A stretch of 23,413 nucleotides of DNA from Reyranella sp. (GCA_030679805.1 JAUXST010000246.1:1-23413); one strand, 5' to 3'. Counted from the first letter of the stretch, positions 6,464-14,854 are shown. Notes: generated by a model from the letters alone, not told the origin. Translations and numbers: made by a program.

Positions 6464-7156
6464 CTAGAATTCGATCGCCAGGCGCGGCCCGGCCGCAACG
6501 GGGTCGAGTTCGGCCATGACCGTCTCGCCGCCGATCATGCGCTGCCCCGGAGCGACCAGCAAACGGGCGCCGGGCGGCAGGTAGAGGTCGGTGCGGCTGC
6601 CGAACCGGATATGGCCGAATCGCTCACCAGCCACGACCGTCTGTCCCGGCTTGACGTAGCAGACGATCCGGCGCGCCACCCAGCCGGCGATCTGCACGCA
6701 GCCGATCACCCGGCCATCGGGCCGGCGAAGGGCGAGCGCCATGCGCTCGTTCTCGTCGCTCGCCTTGTCGGCGGCGGCATTCAGAAACTTGCCGGGGCGA
6801 TAGGCCACGACGTCGATCGACGCGGCACACGGGGCACGATTGATATGGACGTCGAAGACGCTGAGGAAGATCGAGACACGTGTCAGGGCCTCGCCACCCA
6901 GACCGAGTTCGGGCGGCGGCACCGCATCGACGATCATCTGTATTAGTCCGTCGGCCGGCGCGATCAGGAGGCCATCGTCCTGGGGCACGCCGCGCGGCGG
7001 ATCGCGGAAGAAATAGATCGACCACAGCGTCAGGATCATCAGCGGCCAGAACAGCCACGCCGTGCCGGTCAACGCCGCGAGAAAGGTTGCGCCAGCGAAC
7101 ATGGCGATGAAGCGCCACCCGTCGGCGAGGATCGGCACGAAGAAATTGGCAAGCAT
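6464..7156 (-). CDS. psd: Phosphatidylserine decarboxylase proenzyme (short form)
   Basis: Converts phosphatidylserine to phosphatidylethanolamine using a pyruvoyl cofactor formed by self-cleavage. The 230-residue product is the short, archaeal-type/alphaproteobacterial form. It has two N-terminal membrane helices (about 15-50), YFFRDPPR (48-55), the active-site FLSVFDVHINRAP (97-109), and the processing site in RFGSRTD, where cleavage between G186 and S187 would release the pyruvoyl alpha chain. It follows the LysM gene by 28 bp and precedes pssA by 9 bp on the same strand. Confidence 0.95.
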   Translation of the reverse strand: MLANFFVPILADGWRFIAMFAGATFLAALTGTAWLFWPLMILTLWSIYFFRDPPRGVPQDDGLLIAPADGLIQMIVDAVPPPELGLGGEALTRVSIFLSVFDVHINRAPCAASIDVVAYRPGKFLNAAADKASDENERMALALRRPDGRVIGCVQIAGWVARRIVCYVKPGQTVVAGERFGHIRFGSRTDLYLPPGARLLVAPGQRMIGGETVMAELDPVAAGPRLAIEF

Positions 7157-7184
7157 GAACGCGCTCTCTCTCGCCCGGTAGCCG

Positions 7185-8204
7185 TCAATCGGCCTTGGGC
7201 AGGCTGAAGACTTGGCCCGGGTATATCAGATCAGGGTCGCGGATCTGATCTTTGTTGGCATTAAATATCTTGGTGTGATGCCAACCGAAGCCGTAGTGCG
7301 CACGCGCGATGTTCCAGAGATTGTCACCACGCACCACATAGAGCCGCCGGCTGCCACTGGCGACCGCCGGCAGGGCCACGCGTTCGAACGGCAACTCAAG
7401 GCGAGCAACAGGCTTGCCGTCCTTCGTCAGCCGATCGACGCGCAGCTTGTGCTTGCCGAGGTCGATGGGGCCGGACGGTTCGAGCCGCCATCGACCGTCC
7501 GGGCCGGCAGTACCTTCAGCGACAATCTTGTCATCGACATACACCCGCACGGCCGTTCCCGGGGTCGCCTGCCCAGTGATGGTGGTATGGCCGCGCTCAT
7601 CGTAGTCCACTGTCGAGATCACCAGATCGCCCGATTTCGGAACGCCCGCCGAGGACGGCGGCTGGACCAGCGTGGTAGCGCCCTTGGGCGGCGCGATCAT
7701 CACCAGCGTCTCCTCCTTGGAACCGGGCGCGCCGGCCGCTGGCGGCTGCGGGACGACAGCGATCACGACCTGTTCCGACGTGACGGGAGCACGCCCCTCG
7801 ACATGCTGGATTACCCGCAGCTCGTGCTGGCCGGGAGCAAGCGGCGGCTCCTGGGCGATGATCACCCACTCGCCACGGGCATCGGCCACGGCGCTCGCGA
7901 TTTCCTTGCCGCCGTCGAGCAAGAGGACCTTGGCGCCCGGCGCGGCCCGTCCGGCGACGACCGCCCGACCATCAGGCCCGATGCGGGCGACATCGAAACT
8001 CGGCATCGTGACTGCCTCGGAGGGCATCAGCGAGGCTTGGGGTGGCGCCGGTGGCGTCGCCGGTGCGGCCGGTGCGATAACCGCCGGTTTGGCAGCCAGG
8101 TCGATCACCGCCTGCTCGGTCAGCTTGCCGCGCCATGCGACCGCGAAGGCGGCAGCGATAACGGCCGCGCCGCCTCCGACTAGCCAGAAAACAGTGCGTG
8201 ACAT
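7185..8204 (-). CDS. Membrane-anchored LysM protein with Ig-like repeats
   Basis: 339 residues. An N-terminal hydrophobic anchor (TVFWLVGGGAAVIAAAFAVAW) is followed by an Ala/Pro-rich linker, two Ig-like/adhesion-type beta domains with the recurring pattern GRA-PGAKV...GEW and GQATPGTAVRVYVDDK...DGRWRLEP, and a C-terminal LysM domain (about 288-337: YVVRGDNLWNIARAHYG...LIYPGQVFSLP). It probably tethers to or senses peptidoglycan in the periplasm. The family is common in alphaproteobacteria with no assigned reaction. ATG 8204 is preferred over the GTG one codon upstream because GGGAGG lies directly before it. It is the first gene of the run ending with the phosphatidyltransferases, and divergent from the LOG gene. 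Confidence 0.85.
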   Translation of the reverse strand: MSRTVFWLVGGGAAVIAAAFAVAWRGKLTEQAVIDLAAKPAVIAPAAPATPPAPPQASLMPSEAVTMPSFDVARIGPDGRAVVAGRAAPGAKVLLLDGGKEIASAVADARGEWVIIAQEPPLAPGQHELRVIQHVEGRAPVTSEQVVIAVVPQPPAAGAPGSKEETLVMIAPPKGATTLVQPPSSAGVPKSGDLVISTVDYDERGHTTITGQATPGTAVRVYVDDKIVAEGTAGPDGRWRLEPSGPIDLGKHKLRVDRLTKDGKPVARLELPFERVALPAVASGSRRLYVVRGDNLWNIARAHYGFGWHHTKIFNANKDQIRDPDLIYPGQVFSLPKAD

Positions 8205-8321
8205 CACCCTCCCAACGGTGCGACGACCGACCGCCCTTGGCGTCGCGCCCCCTCTGGGCGAAATGATACCATGCCACCCCGGTCCGGAAAGACATCGGAT
8301 CGACTGTAAAAAGAAGTCTCC

Positions 8322-8930
8322 GTGTCCAAGTCCACCCCCTCTTCCCCCAAACCTACGTCACTTTGCGTCTTCTGCGGTGCCCGCTTCGGTGTCGACCCGG
8401 CCACGCGCGATACTGCCGCCCAGTTGGGCGCGCTGCTGGCCCGCGAGGGCATAACGCTCGTCTATGGCGGCGGTGGCGTCGGCCTGATGGGGCTGGTGGC
8501 CAATGCCGCCCTGGCGGGCGGCGCGACCGTGATCGGCGTTATTCCCCAGTTCCTGCTGCAACGCGAGGCGGGCCATCCCGACCTGACCGAGACCGTGGTG
8601 GTGGAAACCATGCACGAGCGAAAACTGCAGATGTTTGAACGGTCGGACGCCTTTGTCGTCCTCCCCGGGGGCCTGGGCACGCTCGAGGAATTCTTCGAGG
8701 TCCTGTCCTGGCGGACACTCGGCCTGCACAGCAAGCCGATCGTGATCATCGACCAGGGGGGCTATTGGGAGCCCCTGGCGGCCCTGCTGCGGGGCGTGGT
8801 GGAGGGCGGTTTCGCCGAACGGACCCACCTCGACCATGTGGCCTTCGTGAGCGACCTCAAGGACGTCCTGCCTGCAATCGCGGCAATGCCGCATTCGGCC
8901 GGGTTTGAAAAGCGGCTGGACCGCGTCTGA
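8322..8930 (+). CDS. LOG-family protein (TIGR00730), cytokinin-type phosphoribohydrolase
   Basis: 202-residue Rossmann-fold protein of the LOG/YvdD family. Motifs: YGGGGVGLMG (48-57), the catalytic MHERK (97-101) and PGGLGTLEEFFEVLSW (115-130), matching the PGGxGTxxE signature of nucleoside 5'-monophosphate phosphoribohydrolases (AMP or N6-modified AMP to base plus ribose 5-phosphate). The start is a GTG (8322) with a weak AAGAAG ribosome site. Pro/Ser-rich residues 3-12 are probably a short disordered extension. It is divergent from the LysM operon with a 117-bp shared upstream region. The physiological substrate is unknown. Confidence 0.9.
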   Translation: MSKSTPSSPKPTSLCVFCGARFGVDPATRDTAAQLGALLAREGITLVYGGGGVGLMGLVANAALAGGATVIGVIPQFLLQREAGHPDLTETVVVETMHERKLQMFERSDAFVVLPGGLGTLEEFFEVLSWRTLGLHSKPIVIIDQGGYWEPLAALLRGVVEGGFAERTHLDHVAFVSDLKDVLPAIAAMPHSAGFEKRLDRV

Positions 8931-8999
8931 CGCGGTCGGACCGAGTGTGACCTTCCCGGCCCGCCGCCTTGCCGGCCGCTCCTGCTTCCCCTCAAATAA

Positions 9000-9038
9000 A
9001 TCCCTCGCAAATGCTCGGGATGACCGCCACGGGCGGTC
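9000..9038. repeat. Two adjacent stem-loops at the 3' end of the guaA remnant (REP-like)
   Basis: GACCGCC (9022-9028) and GGCGGTC (9032-9038) form a perfect 7-bp stem with a 3-base loop overlapping the stop codon of the guaA remnant. Next to it, ATCCC..GC (9000-9008) pairs with GC..GGGAT (9013-9021), read on the minus strand as TCATCCCGAGC-N4-GCGAGGGAT. The first may be a guaA terminator stem; the second resembles dispersed REP-type intergenic repeats. Confidence 0.5.
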
Positions 9039-9374
9039 ACTCCCACTCGGTCGTCCCTGGCGGCTTGCTCGTGATATCGCAGGTCACGAGGTTGATGCCG
9101 CGCACCTCGTTCATGGTGCGGCTGGCGACGCGGCCGAGGAAAGCGTGGTCAACCGGAAAATAATCGGCCGTTATTCCATCCGTTGAGGTAACAGCACGGA
9201 GCGCGCAGGCCTGATCGTAGGTGCGGCCGCGCCCATCCCGCCGGCGGTGCGGACCGGCAGCAGCGCGGCGACGACGCTGGATTCCACGCCTCCCGAGAGG
9301 CCGTAGACCATCTTGCCTTTGCCGACCTGCGCGCGCACCCGCGCGATCGCGCGCTCACAGCATCGTACCGACAT
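9037..9374 (-). pseudogene. guaA: guaA (GMP synthase) remnant, internally deleted and frameshifted
   Basis: Two recognisable pieces of glutamine-hydrolysing GMP synthase lie on the minus strand. The first (about 9257-9362) encodes AIARVRAQVGKGKMVYGLSG followed by GVESSVV: the ATP-pyrophosphatase P-loop, normally SGGVDSS. It runs directly into LPVRTAGGMG and then, after a frame change near 9226-9232, RTYDQACALRAV...ADYFPVD, LGRV, NEVRGINLVTCDI and the exact-type C-terminus KPPGTTEWE followed by TGA (9037-9039). The glutaminase domain and roughly 200 residues of the ATPase/dimerisation region of the ~520-residue enzyme are missing. It cannot make active enzyme. The remaining 224 bases up to 9598 hold no gene I can support. 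An intact guaA must exist elsewhere or purine salvage must suffice. Confidence 0.85.
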
Positions 9375-9598
9375 ATGCGAAGTCCTGCCCGTGCCGCGAC
9401 AGGGCCATGTCGGTCCTCAAAAAGTCCTATTACCACCGGCAAAGCCCAAGCTTGACGCTTGGAAAAGATTGCCCGCGTGCCCTAGCGACATCGCCGTGTC
9501 GAAGATTGCCTTTGCCCTCACGGTGGTGCAACAAGACGGGCCATAATCAGCAATAGATCAACTCAGCCGAAACCAAAGCGGCGTACGGAGAAGCAGGT

Positions 9599-11821
9599 AT
9601 GTCAGATCTCGAAATCGTCTGGACGAAAGTTGATGAAGCGCCCGGGCTTGCAACATTTTCCCTATTGCCGATCGTCGAGGCCTTCGTCGCGACAGCCGGC
9701 GTGAAGATGAAGCTGAAGGACATTTCGCTGACCGGCCGCATCATTGCCAACTTCCCCGACAAACTGACGCCAGCGCAAAAGATCAACGACGAACTCGCCG
9801 AACTCGGCAAACTTACGATGCGCCCCGAGGCCAACATCATCAAGCTGCCCAATATCTCTGCGTCGATCCCGCAGCTGAAGGCCGCGATCAAGGAGTTGCA
9901 GGGCAAGGGTTACGACGTACCGAACTATCCGGACAGCGACGCGACGCCAGCGGACAAGGAAATCCGCGCCCGCTACGGCAAGGTGCTCGGCAGCGCCGTC
10001 AATCCGGTGCTGCGCGAGGGCAATTCCGACCGCCGCGCCGCCGGCGCCGTGAAGCAGTACGCGCGCAAACATCCACACAAGATGGGCGCCTGGACCAAGG
10101 ACTCGAAATCGCGCGTGGCGCACATGTCGGACGGCGACTTCTACGGTTCGGAGGTCGCGACGACCATTGCGGCGCCGACCAATGCCCGTATCGAGTTGGT
10201 CGGCGGCGATGGCGCGGTCACGGTGCTGAAGGCCAAGACGCCACTCAAGGCGGGCGAGATCATCGACGCGTCGGTGATGAACCGTAAGGCATTGCGTGCC
10301 TTCTACGCCGCGCAAATCGATGCCGCGAAGAAGGACGGCATCCTGTTTTCGCTGCACGTCAAGACGACCATGATGAAGATCTCCGATCCCATCCTGTTCG
10401 GTCATTGCGTTTCCGTGTTTTTCGCCGATGTGTTCGAGAAGCATGGCGCCACGCTCACGAGCCTGGGCGTCGATCCCGACAACGGCGTGGCCGACATGCT
10501 GACCCGGATCGAGACGTTGCCGGAGACTGAGAAGGCGGCGATCAAGGCCGATATCCAGGCCACCTACGCGAAGCGGCCCGGCCTCGCCATGGTCAATTCC
10601 GACCGGGGCATCACCAACCTGCACGTTCCGAGCGACGTGATCGTTGATGCATCGATGCCGGCGATGATCCGCGAGTCAGGGAAGATGTGGGGCCCTGACG
10701 GCAAGCTGCACGACGTCCTCGCCGCGATCCCCGATCGTTGCTACGCGACGCTGTTCCAGGTCGTCATCGAGGACTGCAAGGCGCATGGCGCCTTCGACCC
10801 GAAGACGATGGGCTCTGTGCCGAACGTGGGGTTGATGGCGCAGCAAGCCGAGGAGTATGGCTCACACGACAAGACCTTCGAGGTCGCCACGGCTGGAATG
10901 GTGCGCGTGGTCGCCGATGACGGCACGGTTCTGCTGTCAGTGCCGGTAGAAACCGGTGACGTCTTCCGGATGTGCCAGGTCAAGGATGAACCGATCCAGG
11001 ATTGGGTCAAGCTCGGGGTGCGCCGCGCGCGCCTGAGCAACACCCCGGCGGTGTTCTGGCTCGACGCCAAGCGCGCGCATGACGCGCAGTTGATCGCCAA
11101 GGTCGAGAAGTACCTCAAGAACGAAGACACTTCGGGTCTGGATATCCGCATCCTTGCGCCGGTCGAGGCCATCAAGTTCTCGCTCGATCGCATCCGCAAG
11201 GGGCTCGACACTATCTCCGTCACCGGCAATGTGCTGCGCGACTACCTGACCGATCTGTTTCCGATCATGGAGCTGGGCACGTCGGCCAAGATGCTGTCGA
11301 TCGTTCCGTTGCTGGCGGGCGGCGGGTTATTCGAGACCGGCGCCGGCGGTTCGGCGCCCAAGCATGTCGAGCAGTTCCGGCACGAAGGGTATCTGCGCTG
11401 GGATTCGCTGGGCGAATTCCTGGCGCTTGGCGCTTCGCTGGAACATCTGGCGCAGGCAACCGGGAACGAGGACGTGAAGGTCTTGGCCGAGACGCTCGAT
11501 GAGGCCAACGGCAAGATCCTCGAGAACAACCGTTCGCCTGCACGGAAAGTCGGCGAACTGGATAATCGTGGCAGCCATTACTACCTGGCACTGTATTGGG
11601 CACAGGCGCTGGCCAAGCGGGACAACAGTACGGCACTGTCAGCCCGCTTCAAACCGCTGGCGGAGACGCTGGCGGCCAACGAGGCCAAGATTGATGCTGA
11701 GCTGATCGCCGCGCAGGGTAAGCCGGTGGATACTGGCGGTTATTATCTGCCCGATCAGGCCAAGACATCGGCAGGGATGCGGCCGAGTGCGACGTTGAAC
11801 GCGGCACTCGCTGCTCTTTGA
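9599..11821 (+). CDS. NADP-dependent isocitrate dehydrogenase, monomeric type
   Basis: TCA-cycle enzyme converting isocitrate to 2-oxoglutarate and CO2 with NADP+, of the ~740-residue monomeric class (Azotobacter/Corynebacterium type), unrelated in sequence to the dimeric class. The 740-residue product has full length. It carries the hallmark block NSDRRAAGAVKQYARKHPHK...MGAW...SRVAHMSDGDFYGSE (about 140-190) forming the substrate/metal site, and C-terminal FETGAGGSAPKHVEQF...GYLRWDSLGEFLALG of the NADP region. Start ATG 9599 has a GGAGAAGCAGGT leader. The gene for the dimeric isozyme follows 88 bp downstream. No disruption is visible, so both look functional. Confidence 0.96.
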   Translation: MSDLEIVWTKVDEAPGLATFSLLPIVEAFVATAGVKMKLKDISLTGRIIANFPDKLTPAQKINDELAELGKLTMRPEANIIKLPNISASIPQLKAAIKELQGKGYDVPNYPDSDATPADKEIRARYGKVLGSAVNPVLREGNSDRRAAGAVKQYARKHPHKMGAWTKDSKSRVAHMSDGDFYGSEVATTIAAPTNARIELVGGDGAVTVLKAKTPLKAGEIIDASVMNRKALRAFYAAQIDAAKKDGILFSLHVKTTMMKISDPILFGHCVSVFFADVFEKHGATLTSLGVDPDNGVADMLTRIETLPETEKAAIKADIQATYAKRPGLAMVNSDRGITNLHVPSDVIVDASMPAMIRESGKMWGPDGKLHDVLAAIPDRCYATLFQVVIEDCKAHGAFDPKTMGSVPNVGLMAQQAEEYGSHDKTFEVATAGMVRVVADDGTVLLSVPVETGDVFRMCQVKDEPIQDWVKLGVRRARLSNTPAVFWLDAKRAHDAQLIAKVEKYLKNEDTSGLDIRILAPVEAIKFSLDRIRKGLDTISVTGNVLRDYLTDLFPIMELGTSAKMLSIVPLLAGGGLFETGAGGSAPKHVEQFRHEGYLRWDSLGEFLALGASLEHLAQATGNEDVKVLAETLDEANGKILENNRSPARKVGELDNRGSHYYLALYWAQALAKRDNSTALSARFKPLAETLAANEAKIDAELIAAQGKPVDTGGYYLPDQAKTSAGMRPSATLNAALAAL

Positions 11822-11838
11822 CGCCGCGTCAGGTGGAA

Positions 11839-11860
11839 CCGCCCCGGGCAGCCGGGGCGG
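11839..11860. repeat. GC-rich stem-loop between the two isocitrate dehydrogenase genes
   Basis: CCGCCCCGG (11839-11847) and CCGGGGCGG (11852-11860) form a perfect 9-bp stem with a 4-base loop, 17 bases after the first stop codon. No T-run follows, so it may attenuate or stabilise mRNA rather than fully terminate. It may uncouple expression of the two isozymes. Confidence 0.5.
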
Positions 11861-11909
11861 CTCGCCAGAACCCCGCGCGCATTGAGACTTTTGAGGCGCG
11901 AAAGGAAGC

Positions 11910-13130
11910 ATGATGGCGAAGATCAAGGTGAAGAACCCGATCGTCGAGATGGACGGCGACGAGATGACCCGGATCATCTGGAAGTTCATCAAGGACGAGC
12001 TGATCCTGCCGTACCTCGACATCGACCTGAAATACTACGATCTCGGCATCGAATATCGCGACCAGACCAACGACCAGGTGACGGTCGATTCGGCCAAGGC
12101 GACGCAAAAGTACGGCGTCGCCGTGAAGTGCGCCACCATCACGCCTGACGAAGACCGCGTGAAGGAGTTCAAGCTCAAGGAGATGTGGCGCTCGCCCAAC
12201 GGCACGATCCGCAACATCATCGGCGGCACGATCTTCCGCGAGCCGATCGTCTGCAAGAACGTGCCGCGGCTGGTGCCGGGCTGGACGCATCCGATCGTGA
12301 TGGGCCGCCACGCCTTCGGCGACCAGTATCGCGCCACCGATTTCCTCATCCCCGGCAAGGGCAAGCTCACGATCAAGTTCGAGGGCGAAGACGGCAAGGT
12401 GATCGAGCACAACGTCTACGACTTCCCCGGCAGCGGCATCGCCATGGCGATGTACAATCTCGACGACTCGATCATCGGCTTTGCGCGCAGCTCGTTCCTT
12501 TACGGTCTCAACCGCGGCTGGCCGGTCTATCTCTCGACCAAGAACACCATCCTCAAGCGCTATGACGGCCGCTTCAAGGACCTGTTCCAGAAGGTGTTCG
12601 ACGAGGAGTTCGCCGACAAGTTCAAGGCCAAGAACATCGTCTACGAACACCGCCTGATCGACGATATGGTCGCCTCGGCGCTGAAGTGGCACGGCGAATT
12701 CGTGTGGGCCTGCAAGAACTACGACGGCGACGTGCAGTCCGACACCGTGGCCCAGGGCTTCGGCTCATTGGGCCTCATGACCTCGGTGCTGATGACGCCC
12801 GACGGCAAGACCGTCGAGGCCGAAGCGGCGCACGGCACCGTGACGCGACACTACCGCGAGCACCAGAAGGGCCGGCCGACCTCGACCAACCCGATCGCGT
12901 CGATCTTCGCCTGGACGCAGGGCCTCAAGTATCGCGGCCAGTTCGACGGCACGCCCGACGTCGTGAAGTTCGCCGACGCGCTCGAGAAGGTCTGCGTCGA
13001 GACCGTCGAAAGCGGCAAGATGACCAAGGATCTCGCGATCCTGATCGACAAGAACCAGCCTTTCCAGAACACCGAGGACTTCCTCGCCACGCTGGACGCC
13101 AACCTCAAGGCGAAGATGGCGACGTGGTAG
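11910..13130 (+). CDS. icd: NADP-dependent isocitrate dehydrogenase, dimeric eukaryote-like type
   Basis: 406-residue enzyme of the type II (eukaryotic-cytosolic-like) homodimeric class usual in alphaproteobacteria. Substrate-binding segment MWRSPNGTIRNIIGGTIFRE (about 91-110), then MGRHAFGDQYRATDF, the catalytic Tyr/Lys/Asp segments (YNLDDSIIGFARSSF; YDGDVQSDTVAQGFGSLGL) and the NADP-binding EAAHGTVTRHYREHQKG are all present. It catalyses the same reaction as the upstream monomeric enzyme but is not homologous to it. The gene begins with two consecutive ATG codons (11910 and 11913) after AAAGGAAGC; either may be used. Confidence 0.96.
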   Translation: MMAKIKVKNPIVEMDGDEMTRIIWKFIKDELILPYLDIDLKYYDLGIEYRDQTNDQVTVDSAKATQKYGVAVKCATITPDEDRVKEFKLKEMWRSPNGTIRNIIGGTIFREPIVCKNVPRLVPGWTHPIVMGRHAFGDQYRATDFLIPGKGKLTIKFEGEDGKVIEHNVYDFPGSGIAMAMYNLDDSIIGFARSSFLYGLNRGWPVYLSTKNTILKRYDGRFKDLFQKVFDEEFADKFKAKNIVYEHRLIDDMVASALKWHGEFVWACKNYDGDVQSDTVAQGFGSLGLMTSVLMTPDGKTVEAEAAHGTVTRHYREHQKGRPTSTNPIASIFAWTQGLKYRGQFDGTPDVVKFADALEKVCVETVESGKMTKDLAILIDKNQPFQNTEDFLATLDANLKAKMATW

Positions 13131-13137
13131 TTGCCCA

Positions 13138-13812
13138 TTGATCGTCGGAGGCGCCGACGGCTGCCGCACCGGCTGGGTGATCTGCCGGCGTGACACCGAT
13201 GGCACTCTGGACGTCAGAGTCGTGAAGACCCTCGCAGAAGCCTGCGAGGGTCTTTCCATTTTGGCCGTCGACATGCCGATCGGCCTTACCGACACTCCCC
13301 GTCCTGGTCGCGCCTGCGAGGGTGAGGCGCGTGCCTTGATGCCGGGCAAGGCGAGTTCGGTCTTCCGGACGCCCTGCCGCCCTGCCCTCGCCGGTACGAC
13401 GCATGCAGACGCCAACGCGATCAGCCGGAAGTTGGGCGTCGGACTGAACCAGCAGACCTTTCACCTGTTTCCCAAGATGCGCGAGATCGACGCGCTGATG
13501 CGCGCCAACAAGAAGCTCCGGCGCATCGTCCATGAGGCCCATCCCGAACTCGCCTTCACGCGCATGAACGGCGGCAAGCCGGTGCTTGCCAAGAAGCGCA
13601 AGCCAGAAGGCTTCGCGGAACGGCTTATGCTGCTCGCCCGGCACGGCTTCCGATGGAAGGTCGAAGCGCTGTCCGGCTCGGCGCGTGACGACGTGCTCGA
13701 CGCCATCGCCGTCTGCCGAACAGCGACACTGATCGCCGAAGGAATGGCGACGCGCCTCGGTCCCGCGCGGGAACGCGACCGCTACGGCCTGCCGATGAAC
13801 ATCTGGTATTGA
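13138..13812 (+). CDS. DUF429 domain protein
   Basis: 224-residue protein of the DUF429 family, predicted from family comparisons to have an RNase H-like fold with a possible nuclease role that is not experimentally settled. Conserved features: GADGCRTGWVIC near the N-terminus, VDMPIGLTD (about 44-52), FRTPCRPAL, HEAHPELAF (about 137-145), and DDVLDAIAVCRTA near the C-terminus. The acidic residues in these motifs would be the metal ligands. The start appears to be TTG at 13138, 7 bp after the icd stop, since the family begins right at this point and no ATG/GTG is in frame upstream. Likely co-transcribed with icd. Confidence 0.85.
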   Translation: MIVGGADGCRTGWVICRRDTDGTLDVRVVKTLAEACEGLSILAVDMPIGLTDTPRPGRACEGEARALMPGKASSVFRTPCRPALAGTTHADANAISRKLGVGLNQQTFHLFPKMREIDALMRANKKLRRIVHEAHPELAFTRMNGGKPVLAKKRKPEGFAERLMLLARHGFRWKVEALSGSARDDVLDAIAVCRTATLIAEGMATRLGPARERDRYGLPMNIWY

Positions 13813-13813
13813 G

Positions 13814-14785
13814 CTACTCCGGCTTGATGCCCGCCGCCTGCAGCACCGGCACCCAGATCGGCGCCTGGATCTTGAGCCAGTCGCCGAGCTGCCGCGGCGT
13901 GCCGCCCATCGGCACGAAGCCGCGTTTGCGCAGGTCTTCCTTGCCCTCGGGTGTCGACACCGCGTCGTTGAGCGCGGTGTTGAGCTTGGTGATCGCGGCC
14001 GGCGGCGTGCCGGCCGGCGCCAGCAGCGTGTAGACGATCGTACCGTCGACGTCGCCCGCGCCCAGCTCCTTGAAGGTGGGAATGTCGGGCGCCACCGACG
14101 AGCGCTCCAGCGAGGCCATGGCATACGCCTTGAGTTTGCCGGCCGCGATCTGCGGCGCAACGCTGGTGATGCTCGACATGCCAAGCTTGATGTGGCCGCC
14201 CAACAGGTCGGTGATCAACGGACCGGTGCCGCGGAACGGCACGTGCGTGAGTTTGAGGCCGTTCAGCAGCGCGAACTGCTCGGTCGACATGTGCATCGGC
14301 GTCGTGAGGCCGGCCGTGCCGTACTGGACGGACCCCGGATTTGCCTTGGCTGCGGCAATGATCGCCTTGAGGTCGGGCCATGGCGCGTCGGCACTGCCGA
14401 CCAGCACCGACTCCTGCTTGGCGATGAAGCCGACCGGCACGAACGCCGTCTTGGGATCGAAGCCGAGCTTGGCCACAGTGTAGGGATAGAGGACGAGATT
14501 GTTGCTACTGACGACCATCCAATGACCGTCGGCCGGCTGTTTGGCGACGAACTCGTGGGCGATGCTGCCGCCACCGCCGCCCTTGTTGTCGACGATGACG
14601 GTCTGCCCCAGGACGCGCTGCATCGGCTCCTGGATGGCGCGCGCGAGCGCATCGGTGCCGCCACCGGGCGGAAACGGTACCACGAGATGCACGGGTTGCG
14701 TGGAAAAGGTTTGGGCCCGCGCAGCGGAGCCCGCTGCCGCGACCGCACCAAGCGACGCGACAAACGCACGACGATAGACGCTCAC
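13814..14785 (-). CDS. Tripartite tricarboxylate transporter substrate-binding protein (Bug family)
   Basis: Periplasmic solute receptor of 323 residues. A signal peptide with an Arg pair (YRRAFVASLGAV) is predicted to be cleaved after Ala24 (ARA/QTF). The mature protein shows the Bug pattern: VHLVVPFPPGGGTDALARAI, GQTVIVDNKGGGGGSIAHEF, PADGHWMVV, GSVQYGTAG, HVPFRGTGPLITDLLGGHI and DIPTFKELG. Ligands of this family are usually carboxylates captured for TctAB-type permeases. No tctA/tctB genes are adjacent, so it is an orphan receptor here, as is common in Bug-rich genomes. It converges on the DUF429 gene, with the stop codons only a base apart. Confidence 0.92.
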   Translation of the reverse strand: MSVYRRAFVASLGAVAAAGSAARAQTFSTQPVHLVVPFPPGGGTDALARAIQEPMQRVLGQTVIVDNKGGGGGSIAHEFVAKQPADGHWMVVSSNNLVLYPYTVAKLGFDPKTAFVPVGFIAKQESVLVGSADAPWPDLKAIIAAAKANPGSVQYGTAGLTTPMHMSTEQFALLNGLKLTHVPFRGTGPLITDLLGGHIKLGMSSITSVAPQIAAGKLKAYAMASLERSSVAPDIPTFKELGAGDVDGTIVYTLLAPAGTPPAAITKLNTALNDAVSTPEGKEDLRKRGFVPMGGTPRQLGDWLKIQAPIWVPVLQAAGIKPE

Positions 14786-14854
14786 TTGATTCCTCCCGAA
14801 ACTTTCGGGAAGCCTAGCGTCCGGCAGACGGCGGCGATAGGCCTGCGTAGGGCC

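Noticed and set aside
9375..9598. Possible further guaA or gene remnant between the guaA pieces and the isocitrate dehydrogenase
   Set aside because: No frame gives recognisable protein. Only a small CCAAGC/GCTTGG hairpin and a CATAAT box without a proper -35 were seen.
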